Shown one piece after another: positions 5,607 to 6,067 of a stretch of 6,067 nt of DNA. Position numbers and translations under genes: made by a program. The DNA lies in assembly GCA_002413045.1 (NCBI GenBank), contig DHWF01000052.1, positions 1 to 6,067 on the forward strand. The letters run 5' to 3'. The notes below the pieces were generated by a model that was given only the letters and a program-made list of their open reading frames with translations, was not told the origin of the DNA and did no database searches. This DNA comes from Chloroflexi bacterium UBA5189. Lineage in GTDB: Bacteria > Chloroflexota > Limnocylindria > Limnocylindrales > CSP1-4. Position 1 is the stretch's first letter. Each line of letters starts with the position of its first letter.

Positions 5607-6067
5607 ATGGGCAAGATCATCGGCATCGACCTCGGCACGACCAACTCGGTTGTTGCGGTCATGGAGGGCGGCGAGCCCACCGTCATCCCGTCGGCCGAGG
5701 GCGGCCGCACGGTCCCGTCCGTCGTCGCGTTCACCAAGAGCGGTGAGCGCCTGGTCGGCCTGCTCGCCAAGCGCCAGGCCGTCACCAACCCCGGCAACAC
5801 CGTCTACTCGATCAAGCGCTTCATGGGCCGCCGCTGGGACGACCCGGAGGTGCAGCGCAGCAAGAAGCTCGTCCCGTACACGGTCGAGAAAGACCCCAAG
5901 TCGGACGGCGTCGTGGTCAACCTCGGTGGCGGCAAGAGCTACACGCCGCCCGAGATCTCCGCGATGATCCTGCAGAAGCTCAAGGCGGACGCCGAGGCGT
6001 ACCTCAACGAGAAGGTGACCGAGGCGGTCATCACCGTGCCGGCATACTTCGACGACACGCAGCGCCA
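5607..6067 (+). CDS. dnaK: Chaperone protein DnaK (Hsp70), 3'-truncated by the window edge
   Basis: DnaK is the ATP-dependent cytoplasmic Hsp70 that binds hydrophobic segments of unfolded proteins, working with DnaJ and GrpE. The window shows 153 complete codons plus two bases with no stop, about a quarter of a normal protein of 600-640 aa. All are in the first lobe of the ATPase domain. Visible landmarks are the phosphate-1 motif IGIDLGTTNSVV (residues 5-16), GGRTVPSVVAF (32-42), AKRQAVTNP (54-62) and SIKRFMGRR (68-76), which contains the Lys corresponding to the catalytic Lys70 of E. coli. The segment VITVPAYFDDTQR follows at the window's end. The segment before AKRQ reads GLL where most homologues have GQxA-type residues, a minor difference. 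It is the third gene of the HrcA/CIRCE operon, 24 bases after grpE; a dnaJ gene would be expected beyond the window, but this is not seen. Confidence 0.98.
   Translation, partial: MGKIIGIDLGTTNSVVAVMEGGEPTVIPSAEGGRTVPSVVAFTKSGERLVGLLAKRQAVTNPGNTVYSIKRFMGRRWDDPEVQRSKKLVPYTVEKDPKSDGVVVNLGGGKSYTPPEISAMILQKLKADAEAYLNEKVTEAVITVPAYFDDTQR

Noticed and set aside
1..6067. tRNA, rRNA, riboswitch, CRISPR, insertion sequence or phage attachment site
   Set aside because: I saw no clover-leaf-like segment, regular spaced repeats, transposase motifs or terminal inverted repeats; almost all bases belong to the six genes and one operator region.

Overview
The window is very GC-rich, with G or C at nearly every third codon position, and is packed with genes on the + strand. 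It carries six protein genes: the 3' part of lepA, a CPBP-like membrane protein gene, hemW, hrcA, grpE and the 5' end of dnaK. No RNA genes, insertion sequences, CRISPR arrays or - strand genes are supported. No gene-free stretch exceeds about 110 bases.

Layout: (1) Bases 1-3645 hold a tightly spaced block. lepA (elongation factor 4, N-terminus cut by the window edge) is followed 10 bases later by a 253-aa multi-pass membrane protein. That gene's TGA stop overlaps the best GTG start of hemW, a radical-SAM heme chaperone. (2) Bases 3646-3756 are a compact regulatory region: a sigma70/sigmaA-like promoter (TTGACA, 17-base spacer, TACGAT), a perfect CIRCE operator (TTAGCACTC-N9-GAGTGCTAA), and a ribosome-binding site for a TTG-started hrcA. 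(3) Bases 3757-6067 hold hrcA-grpE-dnaK, with gaps of 14 and 24 bases. This is the classical HrcA/CIRCE-regulated heat-shock operon: HrcA should bind CIRCE just downstream of the promoter and repress its own gene together with the DnaK nucleotide-exchange factor (GrpE) and the chaperone itself (DnaK).

Organism (inference): lepA-hemW-hrcA-grpE-dnaK is the gene order known from Bacillus and relatives, and CIRCE control of grpE-dnaK also occurs in Chloroflexota and some other phyla. Actinobacteria usually place dnaK-grpE-dnaJ under HspR instead. High GC with this order would fit a high-GC Chloroflexota lineage (for example a Limnocylindria-type soil or freshwater bacterium) or a high-GC Firmicute. 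I cannot decide this without a search.

The window is mostly conserved housekeeping sequence, and I see no convincing new multi-gene system. The items most worth a second look are the CPBP-like protein, whose predicted catalytic residues are partly replaced and which sits between lepA and hemW; the triple 8-residue repeat that makes the hemW start ambiguous; the extra N-terminal helix of GrpE; and the textbook promoter/CIRCE arrangement in front of a TTG-started repressor gene.
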